A stretch of 64,000 nucleotides of DNA from Lepturacanthus savala. Taxonomy: Eukaryota; Chordata; Actinopteri; Scombriformes; Trichiuridae. The DNA lies in NCBI GenBank assembly GCA_030544235.1, contig CM060470.1, positions 18,617,356 through 18,681,355 on the forward strand, given 5' to 3'. Position 1 is the stretch's first letter. Every line of letters starts with the position of its first letter. Below are positions 22,976-34,852 of this stretch, piece by piece. The translations under genes were made by a program, and so were the position numbers. The notes beneath the pieces are model-generated. The model saw nothing but the letters and a program-made list of their open reading frames with translations, ran no database searches and was not told the origin of the DNA.

Positions 22976-25900
22976 ACCAGGCTGCTGCAATCACAGCAAT
23001 TCTTTGGTTTTCAACAGAGTGAGCGCTGGCTCTGGGCCAGAAAAACTGGTTCCAGTCTGGTTCCAACTCTGCTGCAGTATCTGGAGAGGGTGATTAGATG
23101 TTCCTGCAGCACAGCAGGGACATGAACAATGCCTTGCTTGATGAACTGATGAGGTGCTTGGTGGCAATAACAGAGACACAATGTCAGAACTTCGAAATGC
23201 ATAAATGTAATTTTAAATGGATGATAAATTGTTTACTTATGCATGTATAAAAGACCATGATGAGGTCAGGGTCCACAATAGAGCTTGCTGGAGGCCATGA
23301 CCATTCCTCCGGACCATAGCCTTCCTAATCGACTAGGAATTGCCTACCCTGGCCCCTGATGTGCACAGCCAGAAGGGCCTTGATGGAAAAGACCGGACCA
23401 CTATAAATTATGCAGGGGGAGAGGGGGTGGCTGTGGGGACCATGGGACTCTCTTTGATTGGTTTCACCCATTTCATGGAAGTTTGGCTGGATACTCAGGG
23501 CTGATGACTTTGGACACCTGATTTAGGCCAATGAACCACAGAGCCAGTTTCCTGGAGACAACTTGGAGCCAAGACCTTCTGGCTGCCTTTATGTCTGAGG
23601 AGGTTGGCGCTGTCGATTCACAGCCCTTGTGGTCCACAAGGGTGTCCACACTGTGTACAGGAACCTTCTGGGTGATAGCTCAGATGCAGGGCAATGCAAC
23701 GAAATCATCTTAGAAAATCAATACACTAGTGGTGTTACCTTCACTGGGTGACTGGGAGCCCCATGACAAATTCAAGAGAGCCCTCGGTCCATGGACAAGT
23801 AGGAACTGGACTGCCTGTAGCAAACCCACTAGATCATGATTTTCAGAAAACTTTTGCACTAGCACACTATCAACTAAATCTACTTTGACTTCTTTTACAG
23901 CTTGAGCATAATTACATGTATGAAGGAAACAGCTAGGGTCTAAGTCAAGGAGATTAAAAAGTAAGCAACTGGACTTTTTCTTTGAGCCTGAAGACGTTTC
24001 ATCTTTCATTCGAAAGGCTTCTTCAGTTCTAGCCTGATGATGGAAACCAAGAGCTATATCTCTGGATCACAGAGGGTGGAGCTATAGACCACACCCCTCA
24101 TCCCATAACAAAGGGTCACATAGGTCACCCTTCAAGGTGTGAATTGGGATGAGAGTCGTGGTGGTTACGACTCTCATTCCAATTCATGGTGTGAGATGGA
24201 ATGAGAGTCATTGTGGTCACATGATGCAGATAAGAGGGCTTTAAACTTACGGTAAACTTAGAGTAAAGAGTGTTTTAGGCCATAACTCAGCCTTCAGTCT
24301 ATCACACCTAATCACTGTGTCCTCATCAGAGTCAGCCTTAGTCTCATCAAGCAGGCTACCCAACTCATAAGTGCCTGAAACAACAGGATGAGAAAAGGAC
24401 ACCGAAGAGAGTGCAGAATGTACTACATCTGATTCAACAACAGATTGTTCTCCAAACACCCCCGGCTCAATCAGCTCACTGATAACCCGAGACCTCAGCT
24501 CGTTTTTTAACAGTTGCTTTGACACCTGTATTTTATAATGGGCTGTAACAGCAAATAAGTCTTCCTTAAGTCAGCTGTTTAGCAGCATGAGGAAAGGATT
24601 CTCAATAAATTGTGCAAGCACAAACTGCACCATCATCAACTCCACAACATGGGAAAATGCTGCCAATTTTGCAGGTTATAAGGTCAATCGGAACACACAG
24701 AAATGTGTGGCACTGCCTAGGGACAAAAGGGAAAAATGAGGTACTGGTTTGCCAGTCAGCTGTTTATTTAAGTAGCATATTGAAAAAAAAGAGTATATAA
24801 AAGCATCAGCAGAGTCAGTGTGTTAACAGACATAGTTGATGAGAAGATTTGCAACACCTGCAGCATTGAAGGAGGCAAAAGCGGGGTGCAGCAAGGGAAC
24901 CCCCCTCCCCAACAGACATGTCACGTATACAAGGCAGAAAAAACACAGACAGAAAGAAAAGCACACAACACCCCCTGATACCCATAATCTCTGGAACCTG
25001 AACATATGCACTATTCTTATTCATCTCATCTTCTATACCCGCTTATTACACAGACACACACACTTATTACACATACAAACACAGAAAGGTCCTAGACCCA
25101 GGACGTTGTGAACTTGCAAACTTCTTGCTGTGAAGCAACAGTGCTAACCCCTGTTCCACCGTGTCATTATTCACCTTTTCTTAATTGTAATATTTTTAAA
25201 TATACCAAAGGAGTAGCACCTCAAATTTTATAATATAAGCACAATGACAATAAAGGTTATTCCAATTCTAATGTGGCAACCTCAACCAATTTATATGTAA
25301 TTTATACGGTTTGGTCTATACATTATATACACCTAATTACATGTAAGCAAATAGTGTTCTCTACTGCCACATAGTGCATATAGTTTTTTTGCACAAGGTC
25401 TGATGACCGCAAGGTTTGATTTTCTTTTTTTGTCCCAGCATTCATTAGTAATACATGCAGATCAGCTTAGCTAAACTGAGGAAATTCTAAACTGAAGAAA
25501 AGAGAATTAGGAGAGATGAAGAAAGGCATGTGCTGGCAAGGTAAGGCAAGAGTGTAGCAACAGCAGTGTAGAACACAGCCCACACACACCTGCTGCCCTG
25601 CCCCACCAGCCAGGTAACACATACGGCACCAAACAGCTGAGCATAAGTTATGCTCACCTGTTCATCTAGCAATGCCAGCCCAAATTAATAATATGTGCTG
25701 TGATGACCACCACACAGCTCATGTCAATAGAGATTGTCAATGGTACAGCAGTATCAGTATACTTATGATGAATATTTACTGTTGTGTAAGTTTAGTTTAG
25801 GCTACATAATTAACACATTTATTTACTAAATAACAAACAGGCACTTCCCAATTGCCTGCAGAAAAAGTAGCCCTTTGCCTTCTGTAATGTTACCAAGCAT

Positions 25901-26257
25901 TCTTATTCATACTTTTGGTTTAAATTACATTTAGTTGATTTTGTTTACTTTAGAATGCAAATATATAACGCAAGGAGTATCAACACTTCAAATAAAAGTG
26001 TGCATTATGGGACATTTGATATCGCATTAGTTTGTGATCCTTGAGAAAAGATACAAAACCGGCACCACTCCATCATGTAACAAATGGACACACAGAATAA
26101 GGTGAAATAAATAATGAACAAACAGCAGACACATATTTCAAGTTCAAGATTAAGGGTTTATTACTGCACTGCATTATCTTCCATTAACAGTCATTATACA
26201 ATGATTTTCACATTTATATTTTTTAGTTTAAACAGTGTATTGTCTCATGATGCTGCT
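22976..26257. other. Gene-free stretch between receptor clusters
   Basis: No gene is supported. About 23940-24240 looks like dispersed-repeat debris (it includes a phrase like CGAAAGGCTTCTTCAGTTCT that recurs in fish retroelements) and a short internal repeat around GAGAGTCGTGG/GAGAGTCATTG at 24150-24220. A SINE piece lies at 25027-25166. The segment near 25672 (CAATGCCAGCCC) resembles 22896, suggesting another shared repeat. The remainder is featureless. Confidence 0.5.
25027..25166 (-). mobile_element. tRNA-like SINE, copy 4 (partial)
   Basis: Minus-strand head with AGAAAGGTCC, TTCTTGCTGTGAAGCAACAG and the A-box side CTAACCCCTG. The central body is deleted, and the tail piece CTATACCCGCTTATTA is still present at its left end. 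Confidence 0.7.
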
Positions 26258-27232
26258 TTAGTGTGAGAGTTTGCCCCTAACATGAAAAATCATTGCTTGA
26301 CACTTTTCATCTCTCCCTTTAATGTGCACACAATTCAGAAGTCTGTTACGGATTTTGGTAAGTTTTAATCCGTATATAATTGGATTCACAACTGGAGGAA
26401 TAAGTATGAATTCAATTGCCATGAAATTATTGAGGTCTTGAGGTAAATCAGCTGATCCAAATCTCATGTACAATAAATCCAAAAGCACAGTTACTGAAAA
26501 AGTGATGAGAGACATTAAATGTGGCATGCATGTCTGCATAAACTTCCCCCACTTCTCTGTGGATGATCTGCATGTTCTTATCAGACACATGTAGGACCAA
26601 ACAATGAATATAAAATGTCCAAAATAAAACAGCATATTAAAATATGCTACTGCAATGTTTGCTTTAGGTGGTGAGCAGGCAAGAGTAGCAATCATCCAGT
26701 TTACACAGTAGACCTTATTTATGTGTGAGCCACATAACCTTAATCCTAGCAGTGTAGCTGTGTTCATAAACATACAATAAAGAGGTAGAAACCAGGATAA
26801 AAACACAAAGATGGAGACTCGTTGTTTAGTCATGACTGAATGGTAAACTAGAGGTCGACATATAGCCACATATCTGTCATATGCCATCAGAGCTAAGATA
26901 GAAAAATCACAGCAAGTTGATGAGTGTATAACAAAACCCTGCAACATGCATTCAGCATAAGAAATAACATGAGAAGACAGAAGATCCAGAAGGAATTTGG
27001 GGTAAAAACCAACAGTTCCATACAGTGTATTGATACATAAAAGGCAAACAAAGATATACATGGGTTCATGGAGGTTTTTATCTATAACAATGGCAACAAT
27101 AAGTGCACAATTTCCCAACAGAATAATTATGTACCACAGTAAGGTTAGAAAAAACAGAGTAATTCTTTGTTCCAATGTAAAATTTAAACCTGAAAGAGTA
27201 AACATCATGATAACTGAAACATTTTCCATCAT
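26258..27232 (-). CDS. Odorant receptor 4 (teleost class A GPCR)
   Basis: This is an intact 324-residue intronless receptor of the same broad subfamily as receptors 1-3 but clearly diverged. Hallmarks seen: NFT glycosylation motif near residue 17, LLGN in helix 1, LHEPMY, MAYDRYVAIC, KFMQTCMPH before helix 6, NPIIYG in helix 7 and KLTKIRNR after it. The C-terminal tail is about 15 residues longer than in its paralogues, with a hydrophilic RDEKCQ segment. The first two codons are both ATG, so the start could be 27232 or 27229. Minus strand like all the others. Ligand unknown. Confidence 0.94.
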   Translation of the reverse strand: MMENVSVIMMFTLSGLNFTLEQRITLFFLTLLWYIIILLGNCALIVAIVIDKNLHEPMYIFVCLLCINTLYGTVGFYPKFLLDLLSSHVISYAECMLQGFVIHSSTCCDFSILALMAYDRYVAICRPLVYHSVMTKQRVSIFVFLSWFLPLYCMFMNTATLLGLRLCGSHINKVYCVNWMIATLACSPPKANIAVAYFNMLFYFGHFIFIVWSYMCLIRTCRSSTEKWGKFMQTCMPHLMSLITFSVTVLLDLLYMRFGSADLPQDLNNFMAIEFILIPPVVNPIIYGLKLTKIRNRLLNCVHIKGRDEKCQAMIFHVRGKLSH

Positions 27233-27624
27233 GTGTATCTGCTGTTAATCCTTTAGTCAGGAAACAATTGTAAATCAGTTATATTCAGTTATACATGTCT
27301 CTGTATGACACGAGTTAAACTCAACCACACAGTTCAGTAAACTGTGTTGTGCTTGCCTGTCTTCATCTTGTTATATAGTTTCCTGCTCACAACACACACA
27401 GTTGCTATCGTTTGTAAGTGTGTGTGTGTGGGGGGTGGGGGGGGGGGGGGTGGGTGTGCGTGATTAACCTTTAGTTGGCAGAGTGATGCTTAATTTACTT
27501 GAATATACAGATCAATCCATCTTTATTTATAAAGCACTTTTCATACACATAAAGTAACAAAAAGAGACATCTCAGCATCCCAAGTCTAAAAACATTTTAC
27601 AATAAAATCATATAAGAAGATTAA

Positions 27625-27813
<189 letters not shown>

Positions 27814-27949
27814 GGAAGATTTAATTCAAAACCAAAATAAAGAAATCAAAATTAAATGTAAGAGTTTAAATAAATAATAAAATAAGGGATATTAAGAACA
27901 TAAGTTAAAAGCCAATTTAAATAGGTGCGTCTTTCATTCTTTTTCATTA

Positions 27950-28027
27950 ATTTTCTTTCATTCATATTCTATATTTTTATTTATTCCTCTCTAGGGTCAC
28001 AGGGGTCTGATGGAGCAAACCCCAGCA
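27950..28027 (-). mobile_element. tRNA-like SINE, copy 5 (3' end only)
   Basis: The minus-strand tail segment CTAGGGTCACAGGGGTCTG followed by a diverged AGCAAACCCCAGC. No head is present. Confidence 0.55.
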
Positions 28028-28049
28028 TATGGGTCTTGAGCTTATTGAG

Positions 28050-28235
28050 TTCACTATGTTTGTGTTTTTACTTAGGAACTGAGGGTCTATTAGCCTTTGT
28101 AAAGTAAAAGCAGTTAAAAAAAAATAAGAAGGAACTTTAAAATCGATCCTGAAACAGACAGGGAGCCAATGTAATGATTTTAAGACCGGTGTAATATGTA
28201 CCTGTCTTCTTGTCCTCATCAATACATGCACTGCA
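28050..28235 (-). mobile_element. LINE reverse-transcriptase C-terminal fragment
   Basis: The minus strand encodes HITPVLKSLHWLPV followed by an RIDFKV-like segment, a signature near the C-terminus of fish L2/Rex-type LINE proteins. A tail-like segment at 27510-27550 (TTTATAAAGCAC on the plus strand) may be the 3' end of the same element, split by microsatellites. Confidence 0.6.
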
Positions 28236-28302
28236 GAGTTCTGTAGGAGCTGTAAACTTGTGATGTTCTTTTTAGGAAGACTATATAAACATGACTATAT
28301 AT

Positions 28303-28468
<166 letters not shown>

Positions 28469-28956
28469 ATCTCAACTTTTCTGAGTGTAGATACAATGTT
28501 TTAGTATATCCACTTGCAGTCATGTTTATATCTTCTTTGAATGAATATGCCTAATTATAGTGTAATATGTGAATACTGAATGAAACTTTATTAATCCTCC
28601 CAGGGTATTTCACTTATTTCCACAGTTCTTTCGGTGCAATGGTGGTAGAGTGACACCGGCTGAGCTCTTGGAGCTAGCCATGAATGATTCAAATGTCCTA
28701 ACATAAGGGACTCTTCAACTATTTTGCTGTGAGTAATGAACAATATCTGGGATTTATTAAGAGATGAGTCTGAAATTTGCACATTTGCAGAGTTACCTCA
28801 CATGAACTCCAAACAATGAACCAACTTTCAAATGCTAATTTGGGCTGCAACTACACTATATATCAGTTGGCTGAAAAAAAGTGGATACAATGCAGTCTAT
28901 TCTGAATCGACAATTTGAAAAAAACATTCTGTATGTCTTAAACTACAATAACACTA

Positions 28957-29327
28957 CACTACTGTTTAAAAGTTTGGGGTCACCCAGACAATTTAGTGTT
29001 TTCCATGAAAAATTAACACTTATTTACCACCATGAGTTGTAAAATTAATAGAAATTTTATTACATTAGCCTTCTGATGCAATGAGCAAACACATTGTACC
29101 ATTAGAACACTGGAGTGAGTTGCTGGAAATGAGCCTCTATACACATAGGTAGAGATTGCACCAAAAACAGACTTTGCAGTTAGAATAGTCATTACCACAA
29201 TCACACAGCAATATATAGATTGTATTTATTACTAGTTTAAAGTTACCTTCATTGAAAAAAAACGCATTTGCATTTCTTTCAAAATTAAGTACATTTTGAA
29301 GTGACCCCAAACTTTTTAACGGTAGAG
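28957..29327. mobile_element. Tc1/mariner-type MITE (family B), copy 1
   Basis: A 371-bp element with inverted ends CACTACTGTTTAAAAGTTTG and the complement of CTTTTTAACGGTAGAG, flanked by TA on both sides (28955-28956, 28328+1000 series: 29328-29329). No coding capacity. Two further copies occur at 47350 and 56083. Confidence 0.88.
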
Positions 29328-29575
29328 TACATAAATAAAAGGTTTTGTTAATAAAGAAAAAAACAAAACTAAATGTCAAATTTAGAAAAATCAAATAAAA
29401 AAACAATCTAATCCAAATTAGAATTACAATTTCAAAGAAGTGCAAGAACCGTTAAATTAATGAACAGATCTAAGTTAGAAGAACTATTTGCTTGTATACT
29501 TACCCCAGCATTTTAATTTACAGTGTAATGATCAGAGTCTACTGTGAGCGTTTACATTTCTTTTAATTCTTAAAT

Positions 29576-30511
29576 TTATTTTGCATGTTTTGAGTTAGAT
29601 AACATTCTTAATATAACTTTTCTAATATCTGGTAACTTCAGACCGTACACAAGCGGATTCAGAATGGGAGGAATAACAACAAACTCAAGTGACAAAGTCA
29701 CAGCTAAAAATGGATTCACCTCTTCAAGGTTTATTCGGCTGAGAGCAACATCGCAGAACACAGTGATGGAATAATTGACAAATGTAATGATGTGTGGCAG
29801 GCAGCTTTGAATCACTTTAGCCTTGAACTCAGATGATTGTTTCCTGCAAATAAGAAAAATTTGTGCGTATGTATACAGGACCAAAGCCAGGGGTAGAAAA
29901 ACGGTGGTTGTGCTCACAAACATACCAACAAGGTTATTGATCACAGTGGGGACACATGACAGTTTTACAATAGGCCAATTTGCACAGAACACCTTTGGTA
30001 TAGTGTTGCCACACAGGGGAAGCCTGGAGGACAGATACACACAGGTTCCAACAGAAAAAGCAGGATATATCCATGCAGAGATGATCAACTTAGAGACCAC
30101 CTTAGGGGTTATTTTGTTGTGGTAATGTAAAGGGTGACACACAGCAACATACCGATCGTATGCCATAATGCCTAAAATAGTGAGCTCATAGGATGCATAG
30201 GTATAAATGATATAGATCTGTGTGAAACACGCTAGTCGTGGGACCAAATGAGTATCAGACAAAAGATCTTTCAGAAAGCTGATGAAGAAGCCAGTAGAGC
30301 CATACAGAGAGTTAATGGAAAGACACAAAATAAAAATATACATGGGCTCATGTAGGCTTTTCTCTTGTGATATAACCACTATTATGACCAGATTAGCTGA
30401 GATAATAACCACATACACCAGGAAACACAAGACAAATGTTGGGTAGCGGTAATTGCCTATGTTCACAAACATGGTGAGGTTGAAATAAAGTGGATAAGAA
30501 GTGTTTTCCAT
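29576..30511 (-). CDS. Odorant receptor 5 (teleost class A GPCR, separate subfamily)
   Basis: This is an intact 311-residue intronless receptor only distantly related to receptors 1-4. It has two N-terminal glycosylation motifs (NTS at residue 3, NLT at 11), LHEPMYIF, MAYDRYVAVCHPL at the end of helix 3, KVIQSCLPH before helix 6 and NPLVYG in helix 7. The conserved extracellular loop reads ANWPIVKLSC where receptors 1-3 have VNWxIVxLAC. The start ATG at 30511 gives a typical short N-terminus (MENTS). A second ancient receptor lineage therefore sits in the same cluster. Ligand unknown. Confidence 0.94.
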   Translation of the reverse strand: MENTSYPLYFNLTMFVNIGNYRYPTFVLCFLVYVVIISANLVIIVVISQEKSLHEPMYIFILCLSINSLYGSTGFFISFLKDLLSDTHLVPRLACFTQIYIIYTYASYELTILGIMAYDRYVAVCHPLHYHNKITPKVVSKLIISAWIYPAFSVGTCVYLSSRLPLCGNTIPKVFCANWPIVKLSCVPTVINNLVGMFVSTTTVFLPLALVLYTYAQIFLICRKQSSEFKAKVIQSCLPHIITFVNYSITVFCDVALSRINLEEVNPFLAVTLSLEFVVIPPILNPLVYGLKLPDIRKVILRMLSNSKHAK

Positions 30512-33220
30512 TGACCCTTAAAGATGGTGCCAAAGAAAGGACGTTTTACAGCTGGATCCTGTAGAAAATACAAAACAGAAAGATTACCAAAGAGATGAAT
30601 GATAAGATAATTATGAGAACACACATGTTAAATAAATCCTAATATTAACAATAAGTAATAATAATAAGAAAAGGTAAAGCTTAGACAGGCGCAGTTATGG
30701 GTTACATACATTCATACAATTGAAAAAAGTGTTATGGAACAAATATACATTACAAATATACATACACCCTCTCCCACCCATGTCTCATATCTCCAGCTTT
30801 CTCCACATTTGATAGAATGACTCTGATGTTAATAATAAAACATTTTCATCATCAGTAGCTTTTGAAGCAGTATGCAGTTATACAATTTATAACATAAACT
30901 TACTGTGTAAAATGAACATGTTATTTTTAAGATAAGAACAATGTCCTAAAGCAGAGAAAAGAAGCAATTGATTTCAGAGAAACAAGGAGATTATTTCAGT
31001 AGCTTCATATTTAAATGACCTGTGACCAATTTCTGAAAAAAAAAAAAAAAATCTGGGTACACAAACAAAAAGTTAGTTAGTTAGTTATGGTTTTCAGTTC
31101 ATACCGTTCCTTAATGTTTCTTGTGTTATCTGTGTGAGGTTTGTGCTGTGGTAACTTCTGCCATTTCTAGATATGCATCTTTTTGAGGTGATATCAGAAG
31201 AGCAATAGCCAATAGGAGCAGACATGGGGGTCATGGTAGAGGAGGGGCCCTAGAGCAGCAGGGCAGCAAAGCCCATGAGTTAGTGTGATATTTATTTTTA
31301 TTTATTTATTTTTTTGCTGCAAAGCAGCACAAAGATAGCCTGGAGGGCCCTTTTCTCCTCTGCATCAATGTGTGCAATTTTTGCTCACACATTTCCTATG
31401 TCCTTTGAGACCAGGTAGAACCGTTGGCGATGCCTGCCACAAATTATATTGGGTGAAGGGGCAGCCATAGTGGTGCCCCTTGAAATCTGCCTAGCAACAG
31501 GTGTCCTCTAGCTGCAAAAGCTGTTCCCTGACCTCATGACCAAGAAAAAAATAACCAAACAAAGACAAATATTCAGCAGTAGCATCACTGCTAGTTAAAG
31601 GTTTTCTACTATTTTGAAGCTGCTTCAATCATTTAGCCTAAAAAGAATAATGAATGAACCTGTTCATTCAAGGTGGATTCTAACAGCATCCAGAGGTGCA
31701 AAGAATCTGAAAGTAAATGACCTTTTGACGTTTTTTGATTAGCTGTGTCTATCTAATCTTTTTTTGAGGTGCCAATGCGTGTATACTATGTTTTTAAAAT
31801 AGGATTTCTGCTCTCTGCTCTAAACGCAGCTCATAACACCTGCCTACGAGTCCATATAAGCCTAATGTTGATAATAATCAGCTTTTAATAATCAGTTTTT
31901 TGTGATGGTGACATGACATACAAAAATGCCCCTCTAGAAACCTAAGGTTCCAATCACCACTTAATTTAAACAACACAAAGACATTAAGACTCCTGATCAC
32001 AAGGCAGCGGGGTATGGTATGTAGTGTGAACAGCATCAGGCAACTCTGAAAGTTATGTAGTACTGGTACTGGCCTTAAGAGAGTCAAATAAAGAAATTGA
32101 GCCAGTTTGGTGATTGGAAAACATCCTTGTGTCCTGAGTTCAGACATCTATGTGAAACCTTCTGGAGGAGTTTGGGCAGCAACTTAAGGCACACTCACTG
32201 TAGGCCCTACGCTTAAATGCAGTAGAATCAGGCTTACAGAATATGATTATTTATTAATCAGCATGTGGATAAATATAATAAAACAAGAAAATCTGTATTG
32301 TATAGACAGGCTTCAAACACTGATAGATGTATTCTTATTCAGTTATGAAACACACATGATATAATCTTGTTTATCTTTAAGATCATGTTCAAAACAATTG
32401 CAAGTTTATTGTTTCATTAGATGTCCGCCATGATGTCCCTAGAGTTTATATATATACACAAATGCCATAAATGTGTGTCCAACTCCACTGATGCAATGAT
32501 TGTTGATCTCAAGGCTTTAATGAGAGCCCAGGGGATAGACAGTTTTACAAATAGAGAATAATTAAGTTGTAAATTGGTCAACAGGTCATTGTCTCCCATG
32601 AGAACAATTAAAGAGACTTTGCTACCCTGGAGAGAATCCCGGGTAACCAACTAAAACAAATGTGTTTTTCTGGTTACCTAATGGTCAAAACCATGTGAGA
32701 ATTGTCTCCATGTAATAAACAACACAAAGACGATGACCGACAGAGCTAATTATGATAGTTGTAGTCCAAAACTTTATTTCTCATTCAAAGTAATTTCCCC
32801 ATTTTCTGTCTCTCTCCATTCTGTACTATCAATAGCGGTATAAAAAGCCAAAAAAAATTTTAAAAGTAGTTTACCCTATAAGTGACACCTGTATTTATAC
32901 GGAGATGGTGAGTTACATATAGCACCCAACAAACCCATCAAAGCTCATCTTAAAAGAATGCTTAACATTTCTCTCCTAAAACAATAATGAGGACCAGGCC
33001 ACAGAGGTCAGCACACTTCCTTCTATAGTCACACATCTGTCATTCTATATTTTGTTATCGCCAACTTTGAATGAAAATCTATGAAGAGTTTAGTTTATTT
33101 CAGGCATTGTTTCCTGTGGCGCCAACAAGATACAAACTGTGGCTGTATTGGAAATGACTTAACACAAAAACCTATATGTTCATCATATTCTCTGTTCAAA
33201 GAGGAATATCTGAATTAATA
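30512..33220. other. Gene-free stretch downstream of the receptor cluster
   Basis: No gene or complete transposon is recognised. Simple features are a poly-A run at about 31038-31052, a TTAG tetranucleotide run at about 31071-31086, and an AT-rich TTTATTTATTT run near 31295. The rest looks like ordinary intergenic sequence. Confidence 0.5.
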
Positions 33221-33227
33221 TTGCCTC

Positions 33228-33384
33228 AGGTGTGGTGCAGTTGGTAGTGGAGTTGTTTTGCACTAAGAAGATCGCAGGGCTAGGATCTTTCTGTTTGGAC
33301 TTTGCATGTTCTCTCTTTGTCTCTCTCTCTTTCTCTGGGATTGGCTCCCATACCCCCGTGACCCTAGTGAGGAATAAACAGATA
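33228..33384 (+). mobile_element. tRNA-like SINE, copy 6 (internally deleted)
   Basis: Head GTGTGGTGCAGTTGG, middle TTTGCATGTTCTC, then directly the tail GGATTGGCTCCC and CCCTAGTGAGGAATAA. The central half is missing. Confidence 0.65.
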
Positions 33385-34477
33385 TAAAAACATGAATTAA
33401 TCAATGTTGGATCGAACCTGACTGATGAAACAACTGTTTTGAACTGATCTCCTTATGACCAGACCAGTATGTGAAATTCAGTGGAGGCTGTTGGTCTTTC
33501 AAGGGGGGAAGCAAGGAGGAAAGGCTTACATCAGCATGTTAGCTTGCTTGAAACCTGTAACTGCCTGTGAGCACTTTGTGATGGTGCAAGAGGCTCACAG
33601 CTACAGCCATTGCTCATTGGGGAGAGTAAGAGCGACAGAAGTAAGAGGCTTCAAACACCTTGACAATCTCAGTCTCCAATAACACCAGAAAAATATGCTA
33701 ATAAAATATTTTTAACAAAAAAAGGTCATTATGATGATTTGTAAAGTCTCCAGATCAACCCATCTCAGAACAATGGAATAAAACTTGAAAAACTCCAGCA
33801 GTCATAGTTAATATTTCAAGATCTCTGATTTGCTAATTTCATAATCAATCAAAATGAGATGCAGCTTCAGACAAATCATCCTGCAGAAGTACATAAGCCA
33901 ATAGTAGGGACCAAACCCAGCATTTACCCAATAATTGTCTAGTTTCACTGTAGTGGAACAAATCACTCTGTTTCCCCATTCAAGTCTATTGATGCTGAGC
34001 TTCAACACTGTTAAATGCATTCACACTGAAAAATGAATGAGAAGAAAGTCGCATCAGTGACCTGTGAAAAGTAGCTGATCCTGAACTAAAGTTGAATGTG
34101 CTCTAACACATTATTTAGTAAGTGAAATGTAAACACAACTCTTTTACGGCTTATTTTTGGCAATTTATGGGACGCTGAGCATCTCTTGCATTCTTAAAGC
34201 AATCACCACTGGTGAAGTTAGAAGTATGGTAGAAGCATTCTGTGTTAAAACTAGAAATATTTGGATTTACAGGTAAAAGTATTTGGAGATAGATTATGTT
34301 GTCTCTGCAGGATGGCAACAGCTTCAATTTGCAGATGAGTCTGTCAGGGGCTCATTGGTTCAATTAGTTGCAGTTCTTCTCCATGTCAGGATTTAAAAGC
34401 CAGAAGCTGCATGTCTCCAATTCCAGGCTTCACTACCCAACCTGTGGGAACAAACTCAACTTCATCTATGAAGGGGT

Positions 34478-34838
34478 CAGTCAGTCATTTTCTATACCTG
34501 CTTATTCCTCATTAGGGTCGCAGGGGTCTGCTGGAGCCAATCCCAGCGTGTTACGGCGAGAGGCAGGGATACACCCCAGATGGTCGCCAGCCAATCGTGG
34601 GGCACACACACCATTCACTCACACACTCACACCTACGGGCAATTTAGAGTCACCAATTAACCTCAGCATGTTTTTGGACTGTGGGAGGAAGCCGGAGTAC
34701 CCGGTGAAAACCCACGCAGACACAGGGAGAACATGCAAACTCCACACAGAAAGGTCCCAGACCCAGGACCAAGGAGGTCTTGAACCTGCGACCTTCTTGC
34801 TGTGAGGCAACAGCGCTAACCCCTGCGCCACTGTGTCG
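34478..34838 (-). mobile_element. tRNA-like SINE, copy 7 (full length, with target duplication)
   Basis: This is the best-preserved copy, 361 bp, flanked by a perfect 14-bp target duplication ATCTATGAAGGGGT (34464-34477 and 34839-34852). Read on the minus strand it starts CGACACAGTGGCGCAGGGG (A-box-like GTGGCGCAGGGG), has B-box-like AGGTTCAAGACC about 50 bp in, and ends in a TGACTGAC short-repeat tail. The long target duplication points to LINE-driven insertion. Confidence 0.92.
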
Positions 34839-34852
34839 ATCTATGAAGGGGT

